DNA of 64,000 bases from Hyaloperonospora brassicae (GCA_947650285.1 CANTFL010000167.1:62001-126000); one strand, 5' to 3'. Positions 21,166-34,838 are shown, counted from the first letter of the stretch. Notes: a model not told the origin generated them from the sequence alone. Made by a program: numbers and translations.

Positions 21166-22101
21166 TGTGGTGGAGCGGGGTTCACAAAATTGCTGATGTG
21201 ATCCCGCCTCTCCACTGGTGCCCAGACGACCGACTATCGGAGGGGTACTCCTTTTTCGTGCTTGATTCATTCCTCACCTTGTGTACCCGTCGACAGGGCG
21301 GGTTGCACTCTTCTCGGTGGACTCGTGTCGATGCGTAGCTTGACCGTGGTTGGGGATGGGGTGATCGCGTGGAAATCCTCACTTGATCACTGGTTACTTG
21401 GGGTACTCGATATGAGATACCCGGACCTCGTTGAGATAGCCCTTTCCAAATGCAGATCTTGATCTGTTTGACCTCCTGACCACTTGAGCCGCATCGCGAT
21501 CTTGATCCCCTTTGCGTTCTTGCTGCTTCCTATCGCAGTTGACTTGTTGTATGTGAGAGTCCTTGTATGCACCTGGCCAAACAATACAGGCGCGACACTT
21601 GGGTGGACGGAGCGTGGTTCTTGATCGTCGGGAGACCAAAGATCCTGCCCGGAAGAAGCGGCGCGTGTCTTTTGAAGTAAATTTAACTCTGTTTAATGAT
21701 AGCCAACCATTCTGCTAAACCTACGATATAGCATATTGATACAGGAGGTACTTGCCATGTGTCGCCAGTCAAGCACCTCTGTCTCTTGCACACCGCTGGT
21801 CCCTTGGTTTATCCCCTACCCCTGAATTAAATCTGGATCCTGTATCCCAATCTTGATCCGGATCCACCTTGGCTAGGATTCCAATCCCGGATCCTTCGAT
21901 CGTGGTCCTTGATCCTCTCTTGATCCGGATTCTGGATCCACTCCCAACTGAATCACCTCTCAAATTGGATTCCTTCTCAGACCGGATCCTGTAATGGGTC
22001 AGGTCCGGCAGTTGTGATCCACCTATCCAATTCGTCCTTGATCGGGGTCTATTAATTGTCCTTCTAAGCCACTTATTCATTCTATGGTTCGCTTCTCTAC
22101 A
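21166..22101 (-). repeat. 3' LTR of copy C
   Basis: 936 bp, TGTGGTGGAG ... CTCTACA on the plus strand. It is rich in GGATCC/GATC: the 115 bp around 21832-21945 hold eight GATC sites. It pairs with 33115-34050. Confidence 0.9.
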
Positions 22102-22174
22102 ATCATCCCCTGTACCGTTAGCTGGCAGGCATCGTTAGTCTGACTGTACACTCAGTCCGTAGCTTATCAGCATC

Positions 22175-24710
22175 ATGAACCCCTCGTCCACTCCTTCTTC
22201 GCCGCAATATTCTGCCTTGGAGTCGTCGGCTTTAACCCTAATGGATCCTCCCGACACGTTGGCCCTCCACCCGGATCCACTGATCCAAGATATAAGGTCG
22301 ACGGATCCTGCCTCGTATCATACTGCACAGTCGGATCCCGAGATCCTCTTCCCCGACTCGTGTATTTATCCAGTCGCGGGTCCAAGTCGCCAGGTGGTGA
22401 CGGATCTGTTCGCCCTCTTGTTCGATTGGATCGACACCCTTAAAGGATGCTGGACCAGTACCGCTTAATGAAAACACGTTTGCGAGATGAAAGAATTCGC
22501 AAGGACGAGCTTGAGAAGAGATTGCGAGGTCTGCATACGTCCGCGGGTCCATTTGTGCTTTCGTCCAAAGGAAATATGATCAGTTGCGTCAAAATTATCT
22601 GGATGCAGCTCGGAAGCGCGACGACTACCACCAAGATATCCTTTCGCTCCCGGATCAGGCCGAAGGGATCAAGTGGCTCAAAACCGCGCTCCACAAGGCA
22701 AAGATCGAACGGCACATGATCCAAAACAGGCCCCAACGGCAGCTGGTATCGTCGAAAATTGTTTTGCCTTCCGCTACAGCTAGATTGGGTGTATCTGACC
22801 AGTCTCAAGCCGCTGTAATCCTCGACAAACGACATGAAGCTTCCAAGTACAAGAAGCGCTTCTCCCATCCGCAACAAGAAATCAGTCGGTTGCAAGATCT
22901 CCACCAACAGCGAACGCGAAGCATGCGGGATCAAATTCAATTCTTTCGCGACGACCATGAATCTGTCGCAGCTGATCTTCGGCGCCAACGTGCTGTCGCC
23001 GCCGAGCGTATGAAGAATATTTCGATCCGGAACAAGAAGCTCACTTAATATCAAGACTTGGTAGGTTGCATGGAGATTGAGGGGGCTCGAGCGATCTGCG
23101 AGCGAGATGCGATCCGTGACTCCATCGCCAACCTAGCATCCCAGATACTTTCATCTCCAACAGCAGATCCACCGTTTGCGACAGCTGATGTAGCTGCTGG
23201 TCCGACCACTCGGTCCGGCAAACGCGCTTGAGGTAGCGTCTCGACGGATCTACTTACGCCTGCTTCTACCAAGCGACCCCGTCTGGGAGCTCAATAGATA
23301 CGTCGGCTGTCGGATCTGCCAAGCGTGCTCCGAAAGAAAATCTATCGAATTTAGCTATTAGCAGATCCATTATTAGTCTTCACGAAGGGGGTCCGCCGGA
23401 TCTTTCATCCTCCAGATCCAGCAAGTCGTCGTCGGGTGGGAACCTATCAGATCCAGCTATCGGCGGATCCACCAAGCGTCCCCAGGCAAAAAGTCAGCTG
23501 GATTCAGCTATTGTTGCACCCACCAAGCGCCGACGAAATCCACAGCGGTGACATCCATTCCGCGGCAAGCAGGGTACGCGTATACCGGCATCGAAGGACA
23601 GCTAGGAGTCTACTGGATCATCTGGAGCTGAGACGTTGATCGCTCTATCTCGGTCTCATTCTTCGGGTCGTCGATTCACAGCTACTCCCGCGATCTCAGA
23701 AACGTCACGGTCACACATTGTTGTAGATTCCCCGAGTCCAATTTCTTCCATCTCTACCCGGATTCACCACATTGTGGTACATCATACTCTGGAGGATATA
23801 GGAAGGTTTCCACGGTAAACCTGTTTGGCGAAGCGTTTAGCGATTCAAGGGGAGCTATCAACGTGACCGACGAGGATCGTGACGCGGTTAACGTTGTTCT
23901 TTCTCACCAGGAGTACGAGGATCTTTCGCCGACCAAAATACATCGGAGCCAGTGGATCCCCGGATATCGAGAACGTGTTGATCAGTCCAGTGTTTGAATT
24001 TCGCCTTGGTCAGCCAGGCGAGTTAGCTTGATTTTTCTCGCCGAACTTGATTTGGACATGTTTAGCTAACACTTCTCCAGACTAAAAGGATATCCGTTCC
24101 CGGAGGATAAGATCCGGATTAGGTACGTTCCGACGGTGAACGGGTCCCTCGCTTGTAACGTTCGCACGGGTCTCGACGCTCTACGCCCGAGAGCCTTGGA
24201 CCATCTTAAATATTCCCATCGAACCCATCTAGTTCAAATCGGACGGGTGGTTCCGAGTGTTGATTGATCATCACCGTGATTTCGTGGATCGTAATGCGCA
24301 AGCATTGTGGGAATCCACTCATATGCTACATATACCTTTCGGCAGCGACAGGGTGATCCTGATCTGACTCGTTACGTCCGTCAGCGCAAGAATCGAAGAT
24401 CTCACGCTGGGCCTCGTTGAAAGCCCCTTCTCCAAGTCATCTTACAAGGTATGATCCTCGGGAATTGCGATCTCGACATCTTGCTGGATCCATTCTTCAT
24501 GCACTTCCCTGGTCCAAGTACAAGACGTTCTTGGTCAAGGGTCTAAAAGTATGAATATCCCAAATATAGATTCGGCGTTGTCAATATTGGATCGAGCCGA
24601 GCCTTGGCGCAACTAGTACCGAAGTTCGTTGGATCAGAACCCTGGATCCTCGATCCCACGTCTCTTAGGAAAAAATTTCTCGCAGTGATCTTGACGCTTC
24701 CATTTTAACA
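22175..24710 (+). pseudogene. Antisense ORF of copy C, decayed
   Basis: Plus-strand homolog of the intact 915-residue ORF of copy D. It starts 73 bp inside the 3' LTR with a Ser/Pro-rich N-terminus, then a coiled-coil region (22447-23048, rich in Glu, Arg, Gln). The conserved C-terminal domain reads QALWESTH (near 24300) and CDLDILLDPFF (24467-24499), the latter identical to copy D over 11 residues. Several stops interrupt it. Protein-level conservation with D supports a real gene. Confidence 0.75.
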
Positions 24711-24940
24711 TATTCAATACAAATTCCGTGTTTATTCCACAATATTATTATATAACTGACTTCCTTTTAAGGCCTTTCGGCCGCAATCCGGCGTTCGATG
24801 TGCCTTGATCGTCACACTCATCCGACATAAATTCTTCCATCATCTCTATGCATCCACCCTTCACATGTTAACATCTCTTCCATCATCTCTATGCAGCCAT
24901 CCTGCACAGGTCCACCCTCCCTTAAACAAACATAAGACTG

Positions 24941-27900
24941 TTAATTCTGCAATCCTTCCTCGTGAGACTGCATCCGTTCGAACCGATTTCTATTAGCGCG
25001 ATTGCGATCGAAATCCAGCAGCAGAGCGCCAAAATAAATCCGCTTTATCCACCCAATCTGGATCAATGTATCCTTTCCAATAGACCAGAATCTTTCGATG
25101 TATTCGCCCAAAGCGGGTTTTCCGACCAAAACTTAAATCGGCGAAATTTCACTTCGTATTCGTTATCTTCAACTTAATTCTTCCAGCTGTCTTCTGGTAG
25201 GATTGCCCCATCAAAGTCGACTCGATCCTCTTCCGTCACTCTCAACACATAATTGGGGCGATCGGGGTAAGTCTTCATTTTTTGAAACTAAGAGATATGC
25301 ACCACCGGGAATGATATATACGGTGTGCCGGCAATTTACAATCGCACCGCGCACTCCCCTCACATCTCAGCAACTCGAAAAAGGTCATGCCATATATGCG
25401 CCAATTTGCGAGCATATCCCTCTTTCACCCGATCCAGGTACAGCCATACTTGAGATTCGACTTCTGTACCATCAGGGTAAAGATCCGCATAATGTTGATC
25501 GGCACGATCCTGTTTCGCGATCTTGAGATGCTCGATGATCGCAGCTCTAGCACGTTGGTATTGTTGCTGTATGTTGTAACGCCATTTACTTGGATATGTT
25601 CCCGTATCTTGGTACTTCCCAGAGGCAGAGCTGATTCCAAAATGGATCGAGGGTCCCAACCGTGAATCAAGTAAAAAGACGTGTCGCCGCGCACTCATTC
25701 TTGAGCAGTATTGATCGCAAAGGTTAGCCTCTCCGCGTACTTGTCCCAATCTCTCTAATCGACGTCCGTAATATACCATTTCAACGCCCTCGTCAAGGTC
25801 TGCACCAGCAGTTCTGCCTTTCCATTCGCTTGCGGCCTGCACGCCATCCTAGCTCGCTGTTTCTATCCTGCAATCTTGTTGAAGGCTCGGAAAAAGTATG
25901 ACATGAGCCCTGGCTCTCTATCATGACAGATAACTTCGCTTGCGTCAAACAGCCTGGACACAAACTCTTCGTAACTATCTTTGATCATTTAGGAGGATCT
26001 TTATCTGCTGGCTTTAGCGATTAAGTAGATAAAGAACAGATCCACCCATAACAACAGCTACCGTGTTGCCTTTGAAAGACCTGGGTAAAGACGGAATATG
26101 ACCCATGGCTATTATATGGAAAGGATAAGAAGCTTGAACATTCCCAGGCGATGTGCCATCCACAGTTGGGGTCCCTTTCCCAGTCTTGCAATCTGTAAAT
26201 TCGCCGACGAACCTTTGCATACTTCTGTACAGACCTCTCCACTGGAAACTGGATCGGATACGCTGATACTTCCGGCTGATTCCTTGATGTCCACCCTCCG
26301 CACTTGTGTGGAAATGGTGCAAGAAATCCCTCCGCAGCAGCTCCGGGATCACTAGTCGCATCAACCCGGTGCGATCATCCGCTGGAGTGGACATGGGACA
26401 GAAGAACAACAATCCGTCTTGATCCACCTCATAATCAGGTACGATTAGAGAAGTCTTCTTCATCTCTGCTGCACTCAACGTAGTCAGATCCCCCGTTAAA
26501 TTATCTTTATATTATGCATCCACACTTCTTCATCTTGTGCTTGCTTGATACCTACGATCCGGATTCGCTGTACTACTTCTTCTTGTAACATATCTGGTTC
26601 TTGACGTCTTCGTGAGGCGGATCTGGTTACCGCTGCCATCTTGATCACTTTTTCCGTATTTCCGGGAGTTATCAACTCGTCCAACCTATTAAGAGTAGTC
26701 AATCATTCTTAATCTTCCTCTGTCGCGGCATTCCTGCCTTTCTCCTGTTTTAATGCTTCACTCACAAGCCGATCTGCAGTTTGATTCCAATCCCTTTTTA
26801 CATGTAGGAATTCATGAAGTGGCCAGGATCGAAGTTTTCCCATAGTCTTGAGTCGCAACGACTGTAATCCTTACGCCTTGCAGTCGATCTCGCCTCGCAT
26901 TTGGCGGATCACCAAATTTGAATCGCCACAAATGATGACTTTTCTTCTGGTTTGATCCGCCAACAGGTCGAAACCCACTTTCAAGCCTCGATATTCGGCT
27001 TCATTTACGGTAAAATCTGAAGTGTATTGGTACCCTGCCTCCAGGATCTTCCACTCTGATAGTTGCCATATGGTAGCAACGAAATCTTCACTTTCCTTTT
27101 TCACCCGAGCGGATCCATCAAAGCTAATTACCAGCAGTCGTTCGTCTTTTTGGACCGCTGGGGGTGTTATGCTGATCTTCCGTCTTGGTTGTTTCTTAGG
27201 AGAGATCTCAATTAGAACTTCATCGGCTTATTCTCGGGGCGTGATTTGCAGCTAGCGTTCCCAGGAATTCGTCTTCCCCCTCATCACACTTCCAAATCTC
27301 TAGCGTTCAGTTGGATAACAACGCTGCCCATCTCTCAAAACGTCCATTCAATCCGGGCGATTGTAAACACCAAGCCAAAGTGGAATGACGTGTCAAGACC
27401 TTAATCTCCTTTCCAACCAACATGGTATAGCACAAATCCAAGATCCGATGGAAAGCCGGCGCTTTTTTCTCTACCATGATATAGTGGATCTCGTTTGGTT
27501 TCAGCGTGCGACTTGTAAAAATAACCGGCCAATGTACGCCATCGTGATCTTGCAACAAAGCTGCAGAAACTTCCCATTTCCTTGCGCAGACCACGATCAC
27601 TGGGGGTCGCTCAGGATCAATATGTTTGAGTATCGGGGCCCCGGCGATCTTAGCCTTCAACATGGGTATCGCGATCGTGGCCTTCTCCCATCGAGTTCTG
27701 CCTTCGCTGTCTACTTCGTCCCCAGTATTCGGTACCTGATCCACTACTTCAGTGGATCCACCCGCACTGCCGGGATCCTGTTCTTTCTCCACCTCAAGTG
27801 CTGATCCATCCAAACTATGTTGACGGGAGATCTCAATAAAATATTCTTCTCTCAACTCGTATAATACTGATGCGTAGATCGCGAAATCTTCGATGAAGCG

Positions 27901-30650
27901 ACTGTAATAATTTAGACTTCCTGAAAACTATTGCATTGAACGAAGGGTTCGCGAGAATGAGATATTCACCAAGGATACAAGATCCTTCGGTTGAGCTTTA
28001 ATCGCGCAAGTGAAACTTGATGTCCAAGGTATTCCACCTTTCGACGTCCCCAAAAACATTTCGTAAGACTAATCGAGAGACTCCACATATCGCAAACATC
28101 CCGAAGTCGCTCCACTTTCGTACAAATAAGACCATCATCTTGCCGGGATCAATATGTCGTCGATGTAGGATCTGCGCTCTAACACGGACGGCCTTGGATT
28201 CCCATCTGGTCCACCTTCGGTAAATACATCTTGCGATTCTGGTAATTCGCTGGTGTTCCCGCCTGAACTGGTAGTGGTTTCGTCTGAACCGTTCTGATCT
28301 TAAGAAATCCATACAGTGCATTGTCAATCAACCGTTGGTAGATCTAAGGGGACATTTTCAACCCGAAATGCATTCTTAGCCATTCGAATGGACATGACGG
28401 CTTTATAAATGCCGAGATCAATATTTCCCGCTCCGTCATCTCTACCACCTAAAAATCGCTTGCCATATCTAGGGAGAAATGCCACAGAGCCTTATCCATA
28501 TCTTGCATCAACTCGCTTGTCAGTGGCATCTGATAGGCCATCAATCTTTTGAGCTGATTGACCCGTCTATAGTCGATACGTAACTGAATATCTTCACCGT
28601 TCTTCTTGATGCCGATCACGATTGGCAAAGCCCAGGGTGACGTCGACGGCCGGATGATCTTGGCTGACAACAATCCTTTGATTAGATCCGCCAATTTCTC
28701 CCGAAACTTTGGGGCGACAGGCCTCGCTCGTTTAGCGATCAGATTTGCTCCACCCACATCGATGTCGCAAACGTCTCCACGGGCTGCAGGCGGTAGCGCA
28801 ATTCTTTTCCCCTTTAGCAAACCGACGATTCTTTCATGGTTTCTTGGATCACCAACTTGAATGTCGTCGATGGTGATTTCGGTCGTACACGCCGTCACTT
28901 CGGGTAGCACCACCATGTGTTGATCCACATCTTCTGCATACAGATCACCATTTTTGTGTCGATAGGTGGGGACATTTGCCTCTTCTTCTGTCAACACATC
29001 AACGCCTATCTCCACTGGATCAGTCCCTTTAGTCACCAGCTCGGACTGTCCATGTTCTGCACGATCTCCCATCTTGATCTAACTTTTTGGGTGGTGGCTG
29101 AGACGATTCCAATCAGATCCGCTATCACGAGGACCCTCGAAGTCGGTTGTCGTTTCTTCCACCTTGGTCGAATCATTCATCGGCTTACTGGGCACTGCCT
29201 CACCTTCGCTCGTCATCTTGATGGCGGTGATCTTTACCGACGATGACACGTTATCACGATCCTCTCCACGTAATTTATTCATATTTGCTTTAGCAGCATC
29301 AACTTCGTTCAGCTTATTGTCCCTTTTCTGGGACACCCCATCTCGAACCCACAATCCTTCTGACTGAAAGCTGTATGGCCTGTGTAGCGGAATATCTTTA
29401 TCGCGGATCTCTTCGCTGACCAGGATCCTCTCTCCATTCTGTTCGAACAGCATGTTCATCCGACCTTGATCCTTATCTTCATTCTTGTGGATTCTCATGA
29501 CCGGCATGGACGGTGAAGGTGACTGTGATCGTCGGCGGTCCTCCTTGTTAAACCTCTTGATCTCCTTTTCCTTGGTCTCCTCCTTTTCTTTTGGTATAGC
29601 CAAAATCTGCGTAGGAGTCCTGTAGGCCGGGCGGTTAACGAGAGGTTCCGTATCGTCTTGGATCATCTCATCCGTACGATCCGTAGTCGCTTCAAACGCT
29701 ATCGTTTGCCACTATTGGTATCGGCGTGATTCTACAAAGACATAACTGGGAGATCGGGGCACCACGTCATTCATCATCCACAGACCCAATGGTGATCCAT
29801 GACCTAATATCACTTTGCGATCGCTGATATTAGTGAGCTGTAAATACTTCAATCTCCCGAACCAAGTAGTCACCGTCGTCACCCATGCAACGTCTCTCCT
29901 CACCCAAAGTTTGTACTTGGAGGTTTCGTGCCGATCCTCACCTCTGTTGATCCAACAACCGGTAAAACAACATGTTGATCTGTGATATTGACTGTCTGAA
30001 TGGTGGATCTGTATGGTGGTCTTCGCCCCACCAGACTTATACGAACTTCGTCGGGCAAAAAATGCGTTCCATCCGCCAAGTCCATATGTATCCCTGCCGG
30101 GACCATAAATTCATGCCTAATATAGCCTCTTGACCAACTTGATTGCCGACCTATACATCAAAGTAGTAGACCAAGGATTCATCGAATGTGATCTTAATCT
30201 TAGTACGACCGATCGTCATGTAGGCGTTTTCACCGATTTCCACACACTCTTGAGTCTGACTGTCGTCGATCATGCAACCCATCTTACGAGCAACGGTGGT
30301 ATCGATGATCGAAACTTCAGCGCCAGAGTCAAACTACATGGTGGCCTTTTCTTTGTTGATCTTGCCCGTGGTATTTGCCTGCTTGAATCATTTTCCCGGT
30401 GTGTGGTACTTCCAGTACCCTTGCGACTCGCCCGGAGCAAGATCGAGCTCCATTCTTACGGGCGATCAAGCGTATCAATCGACGCGTTTCAAACTTGAAA
30501 CTGAGCAAACAACTGAGTCAAATTCACATGTATTAATGATCGGTATGGCCGTATCATTGACGCCATGAACTCTCTTCTTCTTCTTCTCCACGTATGCATA
30601 AATGAAGAGCTTAAAACGCTCGGCTCGTGCCAGATTCCATCCTAACGAGT
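24941..30650 (-). pseudogene. Pol of copy C, decayed
   Basis: Broken ORFs give protease flank (29900-30450), RT with YIDD retained (28157-28168), the first RNase H (27307-27855) with the same catalytic changes as copy D (VVCARKW where Asp is expected, LTRHSTLAW), the archaeal-type RNase H (26871-27104; VNEAEYRGL, CGDSNLVIRQMRG), integrase zinc-binding region and core (25360-26478) and a chromodomain remnant near 24960-25130. Because the first RNase H changes are shared with copy D, they are a family trait and not decay of one copy. Confidence 0.85.
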
Positions 30651-33114
30651 GTCCTAGCTTAACATTGATACCACTTCGGGCGGAAACAAACCGGCGTGCT
30701 TGGTTGGCACATACCACTTGCGGATCAAGTTAAAAACTCTTCCATTGGACATTTACCACCCTCGTGTACCCCCTGGCAAGCGGGGTACACGTAAAAGCAC
30801 TTGTCCGATGGGTGTCCCTTTCGTTTGCACTTCTGACAGGTCAATCTCTTCCATCACCCGAGGTCGTCATGCCTAGTAGATGCGCAGTGGGTACGCGACT
30901 TCTATCGTTCAGTGTGAGATAGATCTTTACGACCCGGATCTCAGTCTCCTTCCACACAACTCATATCGCGTGGGTGGACATGTTGGTGACGCTCATGAGG
31001 TCGAACCCCATGATCGGATCCCTCCCCAGGGTCATCATTACCTTGTCAATCACGAAGATCTCTCGGGATCTTCGTGTGATCCTTGGATCCGACCGCATAT
31101 ATTCGACGTCGATCCACTTCCATTTCGGATCCACTAGACTCTGGATTCGATCCGCTCCTCGCGCTCTCTTCCACTCGAATGGCTCGGATAGATCAGGTTG
31201 GTTTCGACGTTGCTGGATCCGCAGTAATTCCAACTCGTGGTAGAAACTTGTTGGGCTCCATCGGCGACTTCTTAACTAGATTTGCCGCTCGTTCGCATGA
31301 CTGCAACGTTTCTTTCACATCGTCAGTGTCTCCCAATCGCAGAAAAAATAATTGCTTGGCCAGATCCCGATCGTCCAGTGATCTGATAAAGTGATTCACG
31401 TGTTCACGTCGTACATTTAGCGTACCCTCTCGGATATTGAACTTCGCCCAAATCGCTGCCACATTAGGAAGATACAGGTACTCCAGTGGGTCTAATCCGC
31501 TCGTTTTCGTGCATAGTAGTATTTCTGATTCGTCGACTTATGATATCCTCCATATTTGATCATGGATCATTCCAGGAGGGGTTTACATTCACGGCGGGTT
31601 GATAGACTTAGCTGGCCGTACCAGTTTCGAGCTGACCCCGTTAGCAGGTCACTAAATGTCAAACACTTCTTGGATCTTCTTTTTGATACCGCAAAAACGC
31701 CGACTTGACTCTGCCTATCCAGCTCCTAGCTCGATCTTCGTCTCTATACCGCCTATTAAACTCCTTCAGGTCGTTAATCGTTAATAAGTGTAGCCGGTGT
31801 GTGGTGATCCTACTACGTGGCATAGCTTCAGCGGTCGACACCGACGATCATCAAAAATCTCTGTCGTCAAAATCATAAGGGTCATAATTGTGGGATCGAC
31901 TATGATTCGAATCCTTTACAGACTTCATCTCCACGTCTGGGAAATCGACTCCTTGGTGTATGTCATACGCCATCACCTGTCCAGAAGCCTGATGGCACTC
32001 ATCCGCAGATCTTTCTCGTACTTTCTTATGGCTGCTTCAAGGTATGATTTCAGATGCCCAGGGTGTAACTTGGGTGGGTCCGCTGATCTCGCCTCGGCTG
32101 GTGCATTCCTGTCACGAATCATTGAAGCTACTAACGGTCCTACTGACATGCGTTGTATGCCCAACAACTGAATCGGATCCGACGTGACCGACGCATACTG
32201 CGATGATCTAGTGTGGTCGCTCTTCGGTGTGCCTGCCGTCGGTGTGATCGCCCGATCCGATAAATCGAATTCGATCGGATCCTCATCGAGAGGCTTGGTC
32301 ACCCTAGTCGCTGAATCATAGTTGCCAGCCAACTGAGCCAGCTTTGCGCGTAGGGATCTGTCCGCAGTAATCACTTCGTCAAGATCTCTCTCTAGTATAG
32401 CGTTCGCGTCAAATGATCCAGCCGCAAATCCCGCGTCTTGTAGCAACCGCATGAGCCCGCGGATAGCGTCCAGCATGTTCGGATGTGAGACATGAGTGGA
32501 TTTCGGTATTCTCAACGAGCCGATTAGCTGTGCTTTCATGATTTTCAGAACTGGATCGCTGGACAGCAGCTTCTTTGACTCCTTGCAGTGATATTGTACT
32601 TTTATCCGCATCACTTGACATTCTTCCAGCCAGCTTTCCATTTTGTCTTCGTCGTCCACCGGCTTGATCGGGTAGATCGTTCGATCGATTGTCTTCAGAT
32701 CGTGATCGCGTGGATCCGGTCTGATATCTTCTTTCTTCATTCGTTCCGTCTTCACAGTCTTCGTCTTCGACGTTGATTTGGAGGTCTTGTGTAGTTTTCG
32801 TTCAGTTTTCGCTGAAGGAATTGCACACGGCGGATAATACTTTGTAGCATTATCCGCGGTGGTCCCCGAAGGGACCTCAGGAGGAGATCGATTTTTTTCC
32901 TTTAAATTAACAAGTCGATTTTCCTCTTTGAATTTTCTCTCATCAGGCCCCTCCCAAAACCTTACTGATCCAGGGATCCTTTAACCTTTCGCGTCTGCGG
33001 TGATCCCTAAGCCTCTGACGCTTCCATAACGGGTTCAGTCTTTATCTTGGCATCTTCACTCAGGCAGTCACGGTGGAATCCCGAGGCACCAGAAGATCCG
33101 GGCACGCACACCAT
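30650..33114 (-). pseudogene. Gag of copy C, decayed
   Basis: The start MVCVPGSSGASGFHRD matches the gag start of copy D. A long middle block (31973-32755; VLKIMKAQLIGSL, RMSVGPL, LEAAIRKYEKDLRM) and the capsid block (31193-31462; VNHFIRSLDD ... LFFLRLGDTDD) align with gag of copy D, and a knuckle region lies near 30700-30850. Early stops begin within 36 codons of the start, so no full Gag can be made. Confidence 0.82.
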
Positions 33115-34050
33115 TGTGGTGGAGCGGGGTTCACAAAATTGCTGATGTGATCCCGCCTCTCCACTGGTGCCCAGACGACCGACTATCGGAGGGGTACTCC
33201 TTTTTCGTGCTTGATTCATTCCTCACCTTGTGTACCCGTCGACAGGGCGGGTTGCACTCTTCTCGGTGGACTCGTGTCGATGCGTAGCTTGACCGTGGTT
33301 GGGGATGGGGTGATCGCGTGGAAATCCTCACTTGATCACTGGTTACTTGGGGTACTCGATATGAGATACCCGGACCTCGTTGAGATAGCCCTTTCCAAAT
33401 GCAGATCTTGATCTGTTTGACCTCCTGACCACTTGAGCCGCATCGCGATCTTGATCCCCTTTGCGTTCTTGCTGCTTCCTATCGCAGTTGACTTGTTGTA
33501 TGTGAGAGTCCTTGTATGCACCTGGCCAAACAATACAGGCGCGACACTTGGGTGGACGGAGCGTGGTTCTTGATCGTCGGGAGACCAAAGATCCTGCCCG
33601 GAAGAAGCGGCGCGTGTCTTTTGAAGTAAATTGAACTCTGTTTAATGATAGCCAACCATTCTGCTAAACCTACGATATAGCATATTGATACAGGAGGTAC
33701 TTGCCATGTGTCGCCAGTCAAGCACCTCTGTCTCTTGCACACCGCTGGTCACTTGGTTTATCCCCTACCCCTGAATTAAATCTGGATCCTGTATCCCAAT
33801 CTTGATCCGGATCCACCTTGGCTAGGATTCCAATCCCGGATCCTTCGATCGTGGTCCTTGATCCTCTCTTGATCCGGATTCTGGATCCACTCCCAACTGG
33901 ATCACCTCTCAAATTGGATTCCTTCTCAGACCGGATCCTGTAATGGGTCAGGTCCGGCAGTTTTGTTCCACCTATCCAATTCGTCCTTGATCGGGGTCTA
34001 TTAATTGTCCTTCTAAGCCTTTTATTCATTCTCTGCTTCGCTTCTCCACA
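33115..34050 (-). repeat. 5' LTR of copy C
   Basis: 936 bp, about 99% identical to 21166-22101; most of the differences lie in the last 60 bp. The gag ATG (33112-33114) begins directly at its inner edge. Confidence 0.9.
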
Positions 34051-34234
34051 TATATGCACGTGGATTATCACGTGCACCTGCAACATCGGGTGTTGCAGTT
34101 TGCTTATCAGCAGCAGCATCAGGCGACGAATCACCTGCTTCTGAGCACGGAGAAGCTTGTTCGCCGGCTGCACGCATCCGTGCAGCCGCGTCAGCAGCGG
34201 CCTTGTGTGCGCAGCGCATGGACGATTTTGTCAT
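34051..34234 (-). pseudogene. Antisense ORF of copy B, N-terminal part
   Basis: Starts at an ATG at 34232-34234, 131 bp inside the 3' LTR, and reads MTKSSMRCAHKAAADAAARM followed by an Ala-rich stretch up to the copy C junction. It shows where the antisense gene begins: next to the 3' LTR, so its promoter is probably in or near that LTR. Confidence 0.6.
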
Positions 34235-34365
34235 GCGCTGAAAGCTGGAATGAGTTCGTTAATACCAACGAGTGCCCCCTTTCCCCAGAGCGACACGACG
34301 GTAGCCACTCTGTTGCCAATCAATCATATCACTCACTATAGTGACTGATGGTTAAGAGGGGGTGA

Positions 34366-34833
34366 TGTAACGAAGTGAACCCGTTACATGAAATTGATAC
34401 TAATGTATCAATTTTTCGGTAATATCTATTTAGGTAATACTTAATCAACATTACGTTAGAAGAGGTGATGTTGGCGGAATTTTACCTCTGAATGTAATAT
34501 TATTGGGTGCTCCACATTTTTTAATGTGGTTACATCAGCCTGATTAGCCACCAATCGCTGCTGGACGCGCGCAATGGGTGGGGATCAAAAACCCACACAC
34601 ATAATTGTAGTCTAGTATAGTTAGCTCACGATAAAGACAGCTTATTAGGAAGTCTTAACTATACTAAATACAGTTCTACTTTTCCCTCAAGACAGAGCTT
34701 TCGGGTTCTATATTGTCTTGGTCGCACTTTATTACGCCACGTGTACGTGACGTCGGGCGTACGCACCCTTGTATTGTTATCAATACAAGGAATGTCTTGC
34801 TCAGTTGTCCGAGCAAGAGCGTGCCCCGTTACA
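34366..34833 (+). repeat. 3' LTR of gypsy copy B
   Basis: 468 bp, TGTAACG ... CCCCGTTACA, preceded by the polypurine tract TAAGAGGGGGTGA at 34353-34365, where plus-strand DNA synthesis would start. The target duplication AGCAA follows immediately. Confidence 0.87.
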
Positions 34834-34838
34834 AGCAA
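34834..34838. repeat. Target-site duplication AGCAA, right copy
   Basis: Partner of 12554-12558. Removing everything between the two copies restores the copia reading from integrase towards RT. Confidence 0.85.

Larger units (their letters stand above)
21166..34050 (-). mobile_element. Chromodomain Ty3/gypsy element with dual RNase H (Chronos-like), copy C, decayed
   Basis: Complete in outline: LTRs of 936 bp each at 21166-22101 and 33115-34050, gag from 33114 leftwards, pol to about 24940, and a plus-strand antisense ORF at 22175-24710. It has the archaeal-type second RNase H and chromodomain known from the oomycete Chronos group. The LTRs differ at about 10 of 936 positions (near 1%), yet gag, pol and antisense ORF are full of stops. 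It sits in the antisense ORF of copy B. Flanks (GAAGC left, TATAT right) show no target duplication. Confidence 0.88.
12559..34833 (+). mobile_element. Ty3/gypsy chromodomain element, copy B, with nested insertions
   Basis: Same family as copy A, but on the plus strand and more decayed. Layout: 5' LTR 12559-13024, primer site 13027-13044, gag from 13073, a solo LTR at 14113-16027 replacing the gag end and protease, then RT, RNase H, integrase, chromodomain to about 20170. An antisense ORF follows, interrupted by copy C (21166-34050) and resuming to about 34234; then a purine tract and the 3' LTR 34366-34833. Without the insertions B is about 7.5 kb. The two LTRs differ at roughly 40-45 positions in about 466 (near 10%), the oldest LTR pair in the window, which fits its position as host of copy C. 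Confidence 0.9.
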
